Source: Myrica gale (lineage: Eukaryota > Streptophyta > Magnoliopsida > Fagales > Myricaceae). Taken from it: a DNA stretch of 64,000 nucleotides. This document shows positions 9,074 to 20,546 of this stretch, one piece after another. The notes under the pieces are model-generated. The model saw only the letters and a program-made list of their open reading frames with translations. It made no database searches and was not told where the DNA came from. A program made the translations under genes and the position numbers. Location of the stretch: positions 9,925,001 to 9,989,000 of the forward strand of contig OZ005610.1 in NCBI GenBank assembly GCA_963930655.1, in the 5' to 3' direction. Within the stretch, counting starts at the first letter, position 1; every line of letters starts with the position of its first letter.

Positions 9074-12000
9074 TTAAAGCTCATCCTGCAAATCAAACGA
9101 AGGAGCTAGTTTATAAGTGAACGGCCAAGCATTTGACAACAATTTGTTACTGATAAAAAATTGGAGAAGGAATAAAAGAAATAATTCTCATGATTTTACA
9201 GAACACCGCGACCCACCCGCATTCCCCTGCCCCCTTTTCACCCAGAGGAAACTTCCCACCAGAACCACATAACGACGTGAGAGATCCTAGCAATAAATAT
9301 GAATATGCATGAAAAGTAGTGAATATCACCCCCCCCCCCACATATATCCCCTCGAATATCATGGTACATCTCAACGCCCTGATTACCTTTTTTCATTAGT
9401 TTCGTTCATTTTCTTCTGGGCCTTCTTCTATCTGTTTTCCCTTGTTCGGTTCACATTAAATCCTTTGTTCTCATTGGTAATAACTGATTGTTGGTGTCTG
9501 TGACCAGACTGTCTCAACCAACTTTTTACTCATCTATTCCCGCATTAGGTTCTATCCTTACCTTTGAACAGATGGCTTCATTCTATAGCTTTTCTTTTCC
9601 CAATATTCTGGGCGATCCATTTTCCTGTCCTCATTTTGGCCATGCTTCTTTGAAGTTCATGTTGCTTCTCACCTTTCCTTTAGTATTAATGGGCTTATAA
9701 CAGTTCTATAGAATTTCCGCTTTATTTAAGAGTATTCTATGATTCCTGATATGCTTCTCTACCTCATCCAATTTAATCTTGTTGTATGAATGATAGCTCC
9801 CTCAATCTGTTACTTCTGAAAAATTAAAATTATCGATCCAAGAGACAAGAGAAGATCAAATTTTACTGTCCTCACTCCGCATTTCTAGTCTTGCAAAACT
9901 TTCATTGAATTTACTCAGTTGCAGTCCTACATGGCTTTAAACCTCTAAGCTCCAAAATATCCTCGTAAACTCTCAATCAAGTCTCCTCAAATAACAGTAC
10001 ATCACCAAAAGAGATCATGCATAAGTTGATCAAGTAAGCTCATCTATAAACTTGCCCAGAAAAAGAAAAAAAGCTCACCTTTGATTCTTTTACAAGGCTC
10101 CTTGGTTTCAAAATTTAGTTAAGCTTCAACGACTATCAAATGTTGGCCTAATTTATGTCTGAACTTCTTCATCCCACCAGCAAGTCTCCCACGATGATGA
10201 CCTCAGTCTCTAAGACTCTAGTATGTCTTGGCTGCTCTTAGTACAATAATCTATTTCATCTAACTATGAACATCTTCCTCTAAGTCCATTTGCCTTCTTA
10301 TGCATTCAAATCTTAACATCATTTCTCTCACTTTAGGGTCAATCACCTAAATTTTGCATTTACCTCCTCTCTTTCTCTCTCTCTGCTTTTCCTTCTTGTA
10401 ATCTAAGTATCTAGTATCACCTCAGGAAACTAAATGAAGAAGATAATCAGGTGGCATTTGGACATTGTGCAAATAACTTTCGCGCGGTCATAAAAGATAC
10501 CTCCTTTAGTTGGCAATAAAAGTAAGTAGAGTAGAGAAGGATTCTTACATGATAATCATCCAAGTAATCACGATGGTCATGCTGGATAACAAAACTTTGA
10601 AGTTAGAGACCAACAAAGATACAAGTCTTTTTTACTCGGCAAGTATGACAAGAAAGAAAAAAAAAAGCACAAAGAAAAGGAACCATATCAAATAAAATTA
10701 CAAAGGACCTTTGTAATCAAATAATGGGAACACTTGCTTTCTTCCGGATGTAAGAAATTTGGAGAATAGACCTTTTCAAAGACAAATGTTTGGACACAAA
10801 CACAGAAAACTTATTGTATCTTTGCAATAGAAATTAAAAATTGCAAAGAGCATAATTCTAAAAATTTTAGTTGGTTTATTTTCTTCTCTTTTAATGGGGA
10901 ACAGCCATCAAATTCAGGGTAAAATGCCTACATTACCAATTAAGCTCAGAAGACCAGACTTTCTTCAAAACTTAAACAGAATGGGCTCACACAATCCCAG
11001 GATTGGTTTTTCGACGTTCATCTAGGTACTCATGAAAAAATGGGAAAATAGATGAATGTCGGGACAGTAAAGTGAATAGATTCAAGGAAATAGCACGAAC
11101 CTTTCTGTATCTGTCTCTGTATCTATCACGGGACCGGCGATCATGACCCCTGTCTTTTCTTCTTCTTTCACCTTCCTCTCTTGCTCTTTGGGCTTCCTGC
11201 ATTGTATTTAAAGGCTCAAATCACTCGTAAATAAACTCAACTATTATTTTAAAATGCGTAGTAGTTGCAAGAGCAGCATCTATTCCTAGTACCTCTTCCT
11301 CTCGTGCTTTTCTCACTTTCTCTGCTTCTTCAAATGCCTCTTTTTCAACCTGAACTACCAGAAAAGACGTCGAAATTAGTAACTGCTATTGAATGAAACT
11401 AAAAGGCCAAAAAGAGAAGGAATGTACCTCCCTATTGTCAAATACTTCCTCAACAACTTGTCTTGCATAATCTGGATCGTCACCAATCAAAACATTGTCG
11501 AAAACTGACCCAGCCTTTACCTGCATTTCGAACCGCAATTTAACAATCATTCATTGGATGATTAGCTTTTAATGCTTGCAACACAATAGCCAGGACACCC
11601 TACCTGCCAAACTTCAATTCCCACATACTTAATTGGCTTAAGCACATATAGACCAGGGTCATCTTCAAACTCTGAATGAGAAAAAACGGAACTTCTTTCA
11701 CTCAATTTGCAATTTTTCAAGACATGCAGTCCTAATTATTTCATATTGTAAAGTAGTCGAATGGAAATATATTTAGTATGCTTCCAAATACCTGGATTAT
11801 CAATCCAAGGAATCTTCCATTTCCCTTTATAATTGGGATTCTTAATTATCTGTCAAGTCAGAGAGAGCAGTTTATGAGAACCTGAAAAGAAAAATCAAGC
11901 TTCAAGCATTCTCTGTCGCTCTTATGCAGTTAAATTTAAATTCACGTACCTTACGCTTCCATGGTCCTTTGTATGCTGGATTAGGTACCTTTGGGGATTT

Positions 12001-15000
12001 CCAAATACCATCCTCATCTTCATCCCAGTAATCAGGCTTATCAAAGAAAAATAAAATGTGAGATGTCTTCATCTTCATTCAGTTTCCTTATTTTGTTCTA
12101 TTCTTTTTATTGCTTTTCAAAGGCATCATGACGCAAATAGCAGCATTCAACATTAAACTAGGAATGGAAATGATGAGCAAAGAGAAAAATAAAGTAGCCT
12201 TTTAAACAAAAGGCCTAGTGCGGTTCCAACATCACAAGAACCAGGCAGCAATTCACCCACATGGCTTTGCTTATGCAATGGCTTCTTAAGCAAGAAACTA
12301 ACCTTTTTAGCTTTTGGGTCTGGAATTTCTCTTGGAATTGAATCATACCCCTATAATACACATGTAAACATTAATAAAAACGCATGATTCTGCAGCACAG
12401 ATACAAATGGCAGAATGAGTAGTAAGGACAAAGAGTACATAATTTGGATACCTCAGGTTTGATGTCATTAGGATCTTCAATATATTCTCTCTCTTCCCAG
12501 TCTGCAGGCTGTGAGATAAGGCATGTAAAATATTTTCAGAAGACCAAATGAAAATTGCTAGAACTCAACTACATACTGTATAGAATAAAGTGAACCTAAA
12601 AATATCCTAGAAGGTTATTTTAGGTTGGAATGTTGAAGCTCATATGATTCAGCTTTAAAATTGAATTACTAAACAACTATTTGTGTATCTGGGCTCAAGT
12701 AGAAACCTTTTTTGCATTGACATCCTTGATTTTCCGTGGGGGAAGAATATCCCAATCTGTATACATGCTTCCAGAATCCCGCTCCCGGTTGTCGATCAGG
12801 ATGCTATATGTTGCATCAGGCCTAAGAATAAATGTGTAGAAATGAGTAAGCTTGTCTGTTTCACATTCCAACTCCTTCTTGATGGGGTAATTTTGACCCT
12901 GGTAGGAGAGTATAACATGGAGCTTCTTGGTCTGCGTGCCACATATATCTGGACCAAACATTAAACTACAGAAGCAAAGACAGGAATGTCAATTACTACT
13001 GTTATAAACCAAGCAGAGAAAAAAAAAACGAAGATATTACTACAATTTTAGTTCCCCAATCGGTGGTTAAACTGTGTAGTCTCGCCACATTCTTTGTCAT
13101 CCGTCTTAGGAAACCAAGCTCTTTTTACACTTGGTGAAGCGAATCCATTTACTTGAAGATGAGATAATACAAGCAAGTTGTGCGAAGAATGTCAGTTTGT
13201 AGGTGAGAGCTTAAAGAAATGTCTCCCATGAAGCCCTACGCTAGTATTCTTCCTAGATAAAAGTACAGTCTCAGCACAATCTCTCACCCTCTTTCCTCTG
13301 ATAACCAAAACCTTTTCACAAATTGGTGGCTCCAATTCAGTCAGAATGGTCTCTAACACTGCCTACCCTAGCAGGATCCCTCACCTAGCTCACAGAAAGT
13401 GTTCACCAGACCTTTGGGTGAAGAACATTCATGCATTTGGTTTGCAGGTAGAACATTAGCAACGTTCACACTCGGTTTCAAAGATTGACGTGACCTAAAA
13501 AACAAAGGATCGCTCTGTCTTTTGTGATTGCTTTATATCCATATGCACTGTGACTCCATTTCGTCTTATTGTTCACTTAGCATTCACAGTTAATAGAATT
13601 TACTAGAGTTTCCTCGAAATAAATCAAGAAACTAGGAGTTAAAAGATCGAAAAACGACCTTTGAAAGCTCTCTCTGATAGATGTTAGAACCCCAGGACTA
13701 ATAAAGAAAAAAAGGTGTTGATCATACTAGATTTGTGCATCACAAACGAACCTGTATGGAGTATCCCCGCCAAATTTCTTCTGATTGACAAATCCAGAGA
13801 GAAGCTTTATGTAACCTCCACCACATTCGATATCCTGCTCCAATCTTATAGAGTATTGGAGGACTAATGTTCTGTTCTTGTTGCTGAACTCCGGTATCTT
13901 TGCAGATATGGCATAATGTTTTGCATCAGAGGATGTCTGAATACCTACAGAAGTATACGTATCTTCAGTGAAAAACTTTGATTACCTGACCCACTGAATC
14001 ATACAATATTAATACCGAAAATATTCATTAAACCTAAAAAAAAACACACACACATTTGGTCCTGCCAATGTAAACCATTTAGATCAAAGCATTGGACTCA
14101 TGGACCACTCCTAGTGAGAAATCATACTATGTTCTTCCTACTGGAATATAATCAAGAATCAAGAGTGGGGTTATTACCTTTGTCGTCGGGATCTCCTGGC
14201 CACTTTCCAGCTGTATGTCTAAAAGAACCCGCTTTACCTTCACTACTTTTCCAATCTGATTTAACCCAACGGCTTTGCCAGCCATCTTTGTCCAGGAAAA
14301 CCGACGAAAGAAAGAAAGAAGAAAACGTTAGGAATCCAATTTAAATGCACTCTGTTTATTTAATCCTTAACTTGATAAAAAGTTCAGGGTATCCAGCAGA
14401 AAAGGAACTTGTTACACTCAAAGTCCTCTTTAGAGAAATTTAAGCGTCAAAGGAAGTATTGAACCAAATCAACATATTCGCAAAGCATTCTTCCAGCCTT
14501 TAATAGGGCGAAATACAACAAAAATAACTGTAAAACGGTGAAGAGCGACATTTCACTGAAAGTTGTTGAATAAAAAAAAATAAGTGGGCCAGTGTAAAAG
14601 CTTATAATTTAAAAAACCCACTATCCGAAATAAAAATATGATAATAAAGAACTAACCATAAGAACCAGAAAAAAATTCCTCAGTCCATTATCCAAAACGA
14701 AAAACGCTTAAAAGTCTGCAAGGCCTAACTTCTCTGGAACAAGAAGAAAAACACTCAACTGGGCTAAAGATTGTACTTCATCACTCTCCTGGGATGAAAA
14801 CCAGTTTCTCACTGATGATCAACATCACTTCAGATTCATAAATTAATCTTTCTCCCGTACTTTCGCCGAAAGCAAACAGGAGAAGAAAAAAAAAGTAAGA
14901 GGGAAGCGACAATTATTAAGAGTGAGTTGATTTCGGTTGAGACAAGAGAATTCCAAAAGTCTTTGTTTTCTTTCCCCCACCTTCAGTTTCTCTTCCAAGA

Positions 15001-15337
15001 AACAAAAGAAAAAGGAAACAACCAAACTGTCGAAGCTTTTTTTTTTTATAAGAGAACCAAAATGACTGCATGAAGTAACTTGTTTTTTCGCGACCCGTCT
15101 TTCTCGGCAACCAAACATGTCATATAAAGAATGGAAGAAGGTGAAGTCGGTACGTACTTAACACAGAGCAGAGAGTGAAGAAAAGTTACCTTCGAAGCGC
15201 TCTTCGAAAATGATTTCAGAGAACGAAAAGTGGGCGAGAAAGGAAAACCAAAAGCAGAGTAATAACAGCATAAGCCTAAGCATATTAGAATTAAGATTAA
15301 GAACAAAAATTGAAGAAGCTAAAGCACGTTCCTCCAT
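9074..15337 (-). CDS. CRT3: calreticulin-3, complete 14-exon gene, HDEL split by an intron
   Basis: Exons (minus order): 15337-15190, 14285-14178, 13944-13752, 12965-12707, 12508-12452, 12350-12303, 12036-11950, 11849-11792, 11671-11604, 11520-11428, 11349-11293, 11196-11101, 10582-10550, 9085-9074. All have GT/AG borders and phases agree, giving 438 aa. Signal peptide about 1-40; lectin domain with CGGGYIKLL (Cys126) and MFGPDICG (Cys158), the conserved disulfide pair; Pro-rich arm with DPN/DPK and PADWEE/PDYWDE repeats (about 237-300); acidic-to-Arg-rich helix ([20 protein letters not shown]) typical of CRT3 rather than CRT1/2. The end [11 protein letters not shown] (33-nt exon) joins DEL-stop in the last exon to make HDEL, the ER retrieval signal. 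CRT3 folds glycoproteins, including plant receptor kinases, in the ER. The last intron (1.46 kb) and the two small exons are inferred from splice sites. Confidence 0.92.
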
Positions 15338-15383
15338 TGGCGGAATTGCTTTCCTACATTGCTGAACTCCGGGAGCTTGGCTA

Positions 15384-15393
15384 CTTATATAAA
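15384..15393 (-). promoter_or_regulatory. probable TATA box of CRT3
   Basis: TTTATATAAG on the minus strand, about 50 bases before the CRT3 ATG. The inverted LLG copy begins only about 150 bases further upstream, so the CRT3 core promoter faces the duplicated LLG promoter head to head. Confidence 0.45.
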
Positions 15394-15544
15394 GCTCGAA
15401 CGCTGTTTGCCCCTCAGTTTTTAGTTAAATTACGATTATGCACTGCTCCTGGCTAGTCCTGTCGTTGACTAGGCTGGTGGTCTTCCTAATTTGTTTCCTT
15501 TTGGAAATTTGGAAGGGAAAATTGACTGGTTTGGTTTGTTTTAG

Positions 15545-16255
15545 GGGAAATGCTGGGCATCCCGCCCGCGTCCCGCCCGCGTCCCGCCCGCGTCCCGCTG
15601 GGCTGACGTGGAGCGGGGCCCAGCACACTCAAACCGGCTTAGTTTTTCTAACGTTTTTGTTTTTAGACCGGACCGGCTTATGGATAAATTTTCTATATCT
15701 CCCGCGATGCTCTCTCGCACACGCGACACTCTTCATTTCAAAATCGAAATCCCTGAGCAAGTGTGTGAGAGAGCATGGCGGGAGGGACGATGTACTGGGA
15801 GAGAGCTCGGAAATGGGCTCACTTGCTCAGCTCCAAAAAGACGATTTTTTCTGCCATGCTCTCTCACTTGCTCAGCTCCAAAAAGACGGTTTTTTCTGCC
15901 CTCTCAAAGAAGAAGAAGAAGAACAAATAAAGAAATACAAGGAATAGAAGGAGGCAGAGTAAGAAAAGGTTAGCTCTGTCGTAAAGGTCTCCCCTTCTCT
16001 CACATCCAAAGAAGAGCCAAGAAAATATGGCCTGGAATCGCAGTTTCTGCGTAGCCACTGCAATTTTCTTGTCCTTCCTTTTGATGGGTCTCTCTGTTTC
16101 TCCTTCCTCTCCTGCCACTTTCATTTCAGGTGCTATTAATTTTTCTAAAACTTCTTTGTTTCTGAAATTTTTCATTGTTCTTTTCTTTTTGTTTTCTTCC
16201 CTAAAAAATCTTTTATTGTACGTAATTGCAGATAGTATTTTTGAATCTCAGACGT
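15545..16255 (+). repeat. inverted duplicate of the LLG 5' region (left arm)
   Basis: Near-identical inverted copy of 19848-20546: promoter with the CCCGCCCGCGT repeat, GAGCAAGTGAG repeats, 5' UTR, complete exon 1, intron 1 and the first bases of exon 2. Differences seen are two extra 11-bp CGTCCCGCCCG units here, a shorter GAA run here and a few single bases, so the duplication is recent. The arms are separated by 16256-19847. Confidence 0.92.
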
Positions 16256-16350
16256 GGTGGAGGAGGGAAGATGGTGGCACTGATTTGAATTTGGAGGTTG
16301 ATAGGCGTTGTTGTTGGTGGATATCAAATTGTGGTGACAGCAATGAATAG
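16027..16350 (+). pseudogene. truncated LLG copy (exon 1 and start of exon 2)
   Basis: Exon 1 copy at 16027-16129 starts MAWNRSFCVATAIFLSF and encodes the signal peptide. The intron keeps its GT (16130) and AG (16231). Exon 2 homology runs only from 16232 to 16255 (DSIFESQT), after which unrelated sequence follows (WWRREDGG...) to a stop at 16350. If spliced it would give a short secreted peptide without the Cys-rich LLG domain. It most likely arose with the inverted duplication and has no LLG function, though its promoter is intact and may transcribe the spacer. Confidence 0.8.
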
Positions 16351-17212
16351 ATGTTGGGGCTAAGAGCTATTGGTGAGGGGAGGCCACACTTGGAGTGGGT
16401 GTGGAGGAGGAGGATGACGACGAAGCCAAGGTGGTGAAGCCTGTAGATGATGCCAAATCTGACAAGTCCCTGGTAGCCAGCTATGAAGATCTTAGCACAG
16501 TGGTTGGAAAGGAAGGAGTAATGTGAATAAAATGGTAGACTATGATAAAATATTGAAGTGGCAAATGGCAACAGAGTTATTGCCACTGTCTAATTCTTAT
16601 GCAAAGACAGAGATGGAAGACAGAGATTCCATGGCTTTGATTAGACCAAGAAGATGGAAAGAAGGGAGGGGTGAGGAGGGGAATCTTGATAAGGTTTGCA
16701 TGCGTGTGTGACTGTTCAGGAAATTTAAAAATAAAAAATAAAAAAAACATGGTCATGAGACTAGGGACTGGCGGAATTGTGAATCCTCTGATAAACTTGC
16801 AACTTTCATATTGTGTTCAGCCGCATTAGTGGATCATGGCGACATGGTGTGCACCCGTTTGGTAGAATAGTAGAATTAAGTAGTATTTTAAAACGGTAGT
16901 GTTTATTTGCCATAACGCATAGTATTATTAGGAGGCCTTTGCACAGTTTAATTTACATTTCAGTTCATACGTGTCATGAACCTGCTTGATGCATCTGGAA
17001 TCAATTCTTTCCTGTGATCAACTATTTGTGGTGGTTGGTTGCACTTAAAGAAAGGTTTACAAAGCACTTCTGTATCCCATGCTTGCCTTTGCTGTGCAGC
17101 TATGCTCTCTCTCTAGTTTCTGCTGGGCTCCTGCTATCTTGTTTTTTTTTTGGTTCCAACACATAAAAAAATGTCTTTTATGTCTAACATTATCATGTGC
17201 ATCTTGGTATAG
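16351..17212. other. spacer between the arms, no recognised gene
   Basis: Contains short open stretches, including an acidic one near 16395-16530 (EEEDDDEAKVVKPVDDAK), but no match I recognise and no repeat signature. It could hold parts of an eroded gene, since the ARP8 remnant follows. Confidence 0.3.
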
Positions 17213-17598
17213 ACGTGCCATGGGTTTGCAACAGGCTGTAGCACTTTGCATGCACCACTGCCATGATGCAGAATTAACAGGTGATGACGCTTGGTTCAAG
17301 ACTGTAGTCTTGTCAGGGGGGACTGCCTGTTTAGGTACAAGATGAAGCTTTATTAAGTATGGTTGTTAGTGAACTGTCTAGATACAAGTTTTGTGAACAT
17401 TGAAGTACCCTTCAGGTACAAAATTGAATATCGTGTTTGCGTGGACTAGTCTACTTCTATTTGTAAGTTCTATGGTGCGGCTTTCATCTCTTTTGACATA
17501 CCTTTGTGTTGATACAGTTGAGTAACTTTCCCGGCCCCTGGTGTATGACAAAGAAGCAGTGCCGGCAGAAGTCTAGACTCAACCTCATTTGGTGAATG
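17213..17598 (+). pseudogene. ARP8: partial actin-related protein 8 (ARP8) pseudogene
   Basis: Exon 17213-17334 (AG before, GT after) reads RAMGLQQAVALCMHHC, AELTGDDAWFKTVVLSGG; the terminal exon from about 17518 reads LSNFPGPWCMTKKQC and ends LNLIW stop at 17598. Both match the C-terminus of plant ARP8, an F-box/actin fusion protein of the nucleolus. About 40 residues normally between them (the PPPYG segment) are missing; only a trace resembling YGAAFIS remains near 17470-17493. No upstream ARP8 exons (F-box, actin N-half) are seen between 16256 and 17212. It is therefore a truncated, internally deleted remnant, probably brought in with the rearrangement that made the inverted repeat. Confidence 0.7.
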
Positions 17599-18736
17599 GC
17601 AAGGAGGTATCTCTGATGGAAATCTTGGATGACCTCGCCTGGTGTAGTCCACAAATTTGCAGCAGGAACCTTCTGATGCTTGTTGAGAGATTTAACTATG
17701 GTTTCAGATTCTAGAAATCTGAGGGAGAAAAAAAAAAGATTCTAGAAAACCATATTTTCTCTCTTGCCTATTTATTCTTGATAATACCCAAGTGTGACAT
17801 CCATAAGTTTCCATTTGTTGTAACTTTATGCGTCTAATAAATAGTCAAAGCACAGAGAATAAGCTGTTTGGCGATGGATTCCATAAGGAGATTCACAATG
17901 GAGTCGCAATGTAGTATGTATCCGACTTGAATTAAATCATGACTTGGCTTTTGCAATCTTCTGATTATGGCGGCAAAGGCAACATTGCTACTCACCCCTC
18001 TTGTCCCCTTGAGAGTGAGAGAGGGAGGGATCCAGTTTTTCTGAAGGATGACAGTGTTGTGCACCCTGGAATCGCGTCCCAATCCATGGTAGATGCTTAT
18101 ATTTCTGCTCATGCATCCGGCGTCAATTGACTCAATTTCTTATCATTGGCTGTTCCCATTTTCTACGCTGGTTGGTAGGTTTTGACAGCCGAGTCCCCGG
18201 GAAAAATCAACTCGGGTATCTAATTTTCTACCAGACCCCTCCATACCCAGTGTCTCAGTTTGCTGTGATCTATGTTCCCTACCATGAACTCATGGACAAC
18301 ATCACTTGAAAAATGGAGATTTACAATGGAGATTTACAATGCAAAATCATCTGTCAAAGGCAGATTTTTTTTTGAAAAATTTCATAATAATCATAAGGAG
18401 CAGATCGGTCTCTTTTGATGTACTCTGTTTATTTTCACCACTATTATCATTTCCCAAGGAAAAAGAATCATCTGTCAAACAATATAATCGGAGTCCCATA
18501 AATAATTCCCGGAGCACAAACCCAACTCCATAAATATAATAAAGCCCAAACCCCAACTACTAGGGGGGGCATGAAATTACATTTTGATACACAATAATTC
18601 TGAGTATGCCTAACTAAAAATTTTCAACTCCAGTTGGCGAAACAAAGGAAAGCATGGCCCAGAACCTGATATATGAATAAATTTGGCTTCAAAAGGTAAA
18701 GAAAAATGTGGGGGAAAAGAAAGAAACTTGACTTTC
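17599..18736. other. ARP8 3' UTR remnant and LLG downstream region
   Basis: 17599-17840 looks like a former ARP8 3' UTR, with an AATAAA-like signal at about 17836. 17939-18130 holds a 63-codon plus-strand ORF that resembles nothing I know. 18560-18736 is likely LLG 3' UTR (minus strand). Confidence 0.35.
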
Positions 18737-20076
18737 TCATAAAGACTTGAAAAAATACAGCAAGAAGCCAGCAGTAAGCATCAGCAGCAGGGATGGGTAA
18801 CATATGATCTGACTCCCACTCTCATCACTGGCAGAGGTAGATTGTGAGGGTGGTAACGCGGGGCATGCAAGGCCCTCCTTCCCTTCCCTGCACTCACTGG
18901 CAAAAAGGCCAGGAGGGTAATGTCCATAGATGTTAATGTAGCTGAACATGATTGAAGCACAATCATTTGATAAATCATTTAACTCATCGGCATAAGGGCA
19001 AGCAAATTCCTTGAACGCTGCACAACACTCTTGAGGTGGGTAATGGGGTCCTTTGCATTGGCTTGTGATGATTGTGTAGTTCAAAAACTCGAAGCTCACA
19101 GGGCAAGCTGCAGATAACATAATTAGAACTCTCATCACCTTTTTATTATGCTGTGAAGAACAACGGAATTCATGAGAATTTTTTTAATGATGCTGCAAAG
19201 CGGAACTAATTGCCATAGTGCTGTGTTAAGTTTCCTTCACTTCCTCTTTTTTCAGAAGACGCAAACAAAGCCTCAGTATGAAAAGGTATCAGCTTTAAAA
19301 GACTGCAACAGAACGATCAGCAACATCTTGCAATCGAACCTAAGGTGAGATCTTTCCTTACATGTTCTCTATCAAACATGCCACATCTGAACTGAAAAAC
19401 ACAGGTTCTTCCCAGTCTTAACAACCAATACACGATTTAGATATGCCATCAGAAGCGAGCACGACACAAAGTCAAACACCTTAGTCGCTTCGCTTTAATT
19501 CAATTAATTTCCACATTAACAGGAAGGAATCGGAAACGCAGAAACTAGTAATGATGACAAGTGGGCATGCCTAAAGAAGCAAAATTCATTAGCATCTAGA
19601 AATCAGCGAGCAGATCAAACAAGCACGCCGGACAACATAAGATGTTTTGTGCGAGTTGTGACACTATTATTTGATATGATCTAACTGAAAACTTCGGGAA
19701 AAAAGGGCATACGCTAAATTTAGAAAACTTCGAGTTATCAGATCTCGTACCAATGCATTGTCAAATTAAACCCAGATAACTTTCTAGAAAGAAATCAGTT
19801 GTCAAGATTAACACCTTTTTTAGCTTGAAGAAGGTTCCGGCCAGTAGACGTCTGAGATTCAAAAATACTATCTGCAATTACGTACAATAAAAGATTTTTT
19901 AGGGAAGAAAACAAAAAGAAAAGAACAATGAAAAATTTCAGAAACAAAGAAGTTTTAGAAAAATTAATAGCACCTGAAATGAAAGTGGCAGGAGAGGAAG
20001 GAGAAACAGAGAGACCCATCAAAAGGAAGGACAAGAAAATTGCAGTGGCTACGCAGAAACTGCGATTCCAGGCCAT
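18737..20076 (-). CDS. LLG1: LORELEI-like GPI-anchored protein (LLG/LRE family)
   Basis: Three exons: 20076-19974, 19871-19815, 19107-18737, GT/AG borders, 176 aa. Residues 1-34 are a signal peptide; STGRNLLQAKK at about 43-53 precedes the LORELEI domain with eight Cys (CPVSFEF, SQCKGP, ECCAAFKEFAC, NDCAS, SECREG, LACP). A Ser/Asp-rich linker (SASDESGS) offers the GPI attachment site before a hydrophobic tail (YPSLLLMLTAGFLLYFF). LLG/LRE proteins bind FERONIA-type receptor kinases in the ER, escort them to the plasma membrane and act as co-receptors for RALF peptides. All exons are intact, so this is the functional copy; its 5' half is also the right arm of the inverted repeat. Which paralogue (LLG1, 2, 3 or LRE) it is cannot be settled by eye. 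Confidence 0.9.
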
Positions 20077-20546
20077 ATTTTCTTGGCTCTTCTTTGGATG
20101 TGAGAGAAGGGGAGACCTTTACGACAGAGCTAACCTTTTCTTACTTCTGCCTCCTTCTATTCCTTGTATTTCTTTATTTGTTCTTCTTCTTCTTCTTCTT
20201 CTTCTTTGAGAGGGCAGAAAAAACCGTCTTTTTGGAGCTGAGCAAGTGAGAGAGCATGGCAGAAAAAATCGTCTTTTTGGAGCTGAGCAAGTGAGCCCAT
20301 TTCCGAGCTCTCTCCCAGTACATCGTCCCTCCCGCCATGCTCTCTCACACACTTGCTCAGGGATTTCGATTTTGAAATGAAGAGTGTCGCGTGTGCGAGA
20401 GAGCATCGCGGGAGATATAGAAAATTTATCCATAAGCCAGTCCGGTCTAAAAACAAAAACGTTAGAAAAACTAAGCCGGTTTGAGTGTGCTGGGCCCCGC
20501 TCCACGTCAGCCCAGCGGGACGCGGGCGGGATGCCCAGCATTTCCC
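19848..20546 (-). repeat. inverted repeat right arm (original LLG 5' region)
   Basis: Source copy of the inverted duplication: it continues smoothly into LLG exon 2 and intron 2 at 19847, whereas the left arm breaks there. It contains the LLG promoter, 5' UTR with a GAA/TTC run, exon 1 and intron 1. Confidence 0.9.

Noticed and set aside
10987-11055. CRT3 ending in the exon after 11101 ([13 protein letters not shown], stop)
   Set aside because: Possible by an AG at about 11031, but the 10550-10582 and 9074-9085 exons give the conserved family end with HDEL and fit phase and splice borders, so this is at most an alternative isoform.
15035-15066. Fourth LINE-tail micro-insertion (T-run and ATAAG in CRT3 intron 1)
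   Set aside because: The nearby AACCAAA-TG repeats do not abut the T-run, so no target duplication supports it.
17939-18130. Possible exon (GGKGNIATHPSC, SQSMVDAYISAHAS)
   Set aside because: Reads smoothly but has no family match I know and no neighbouring exons.
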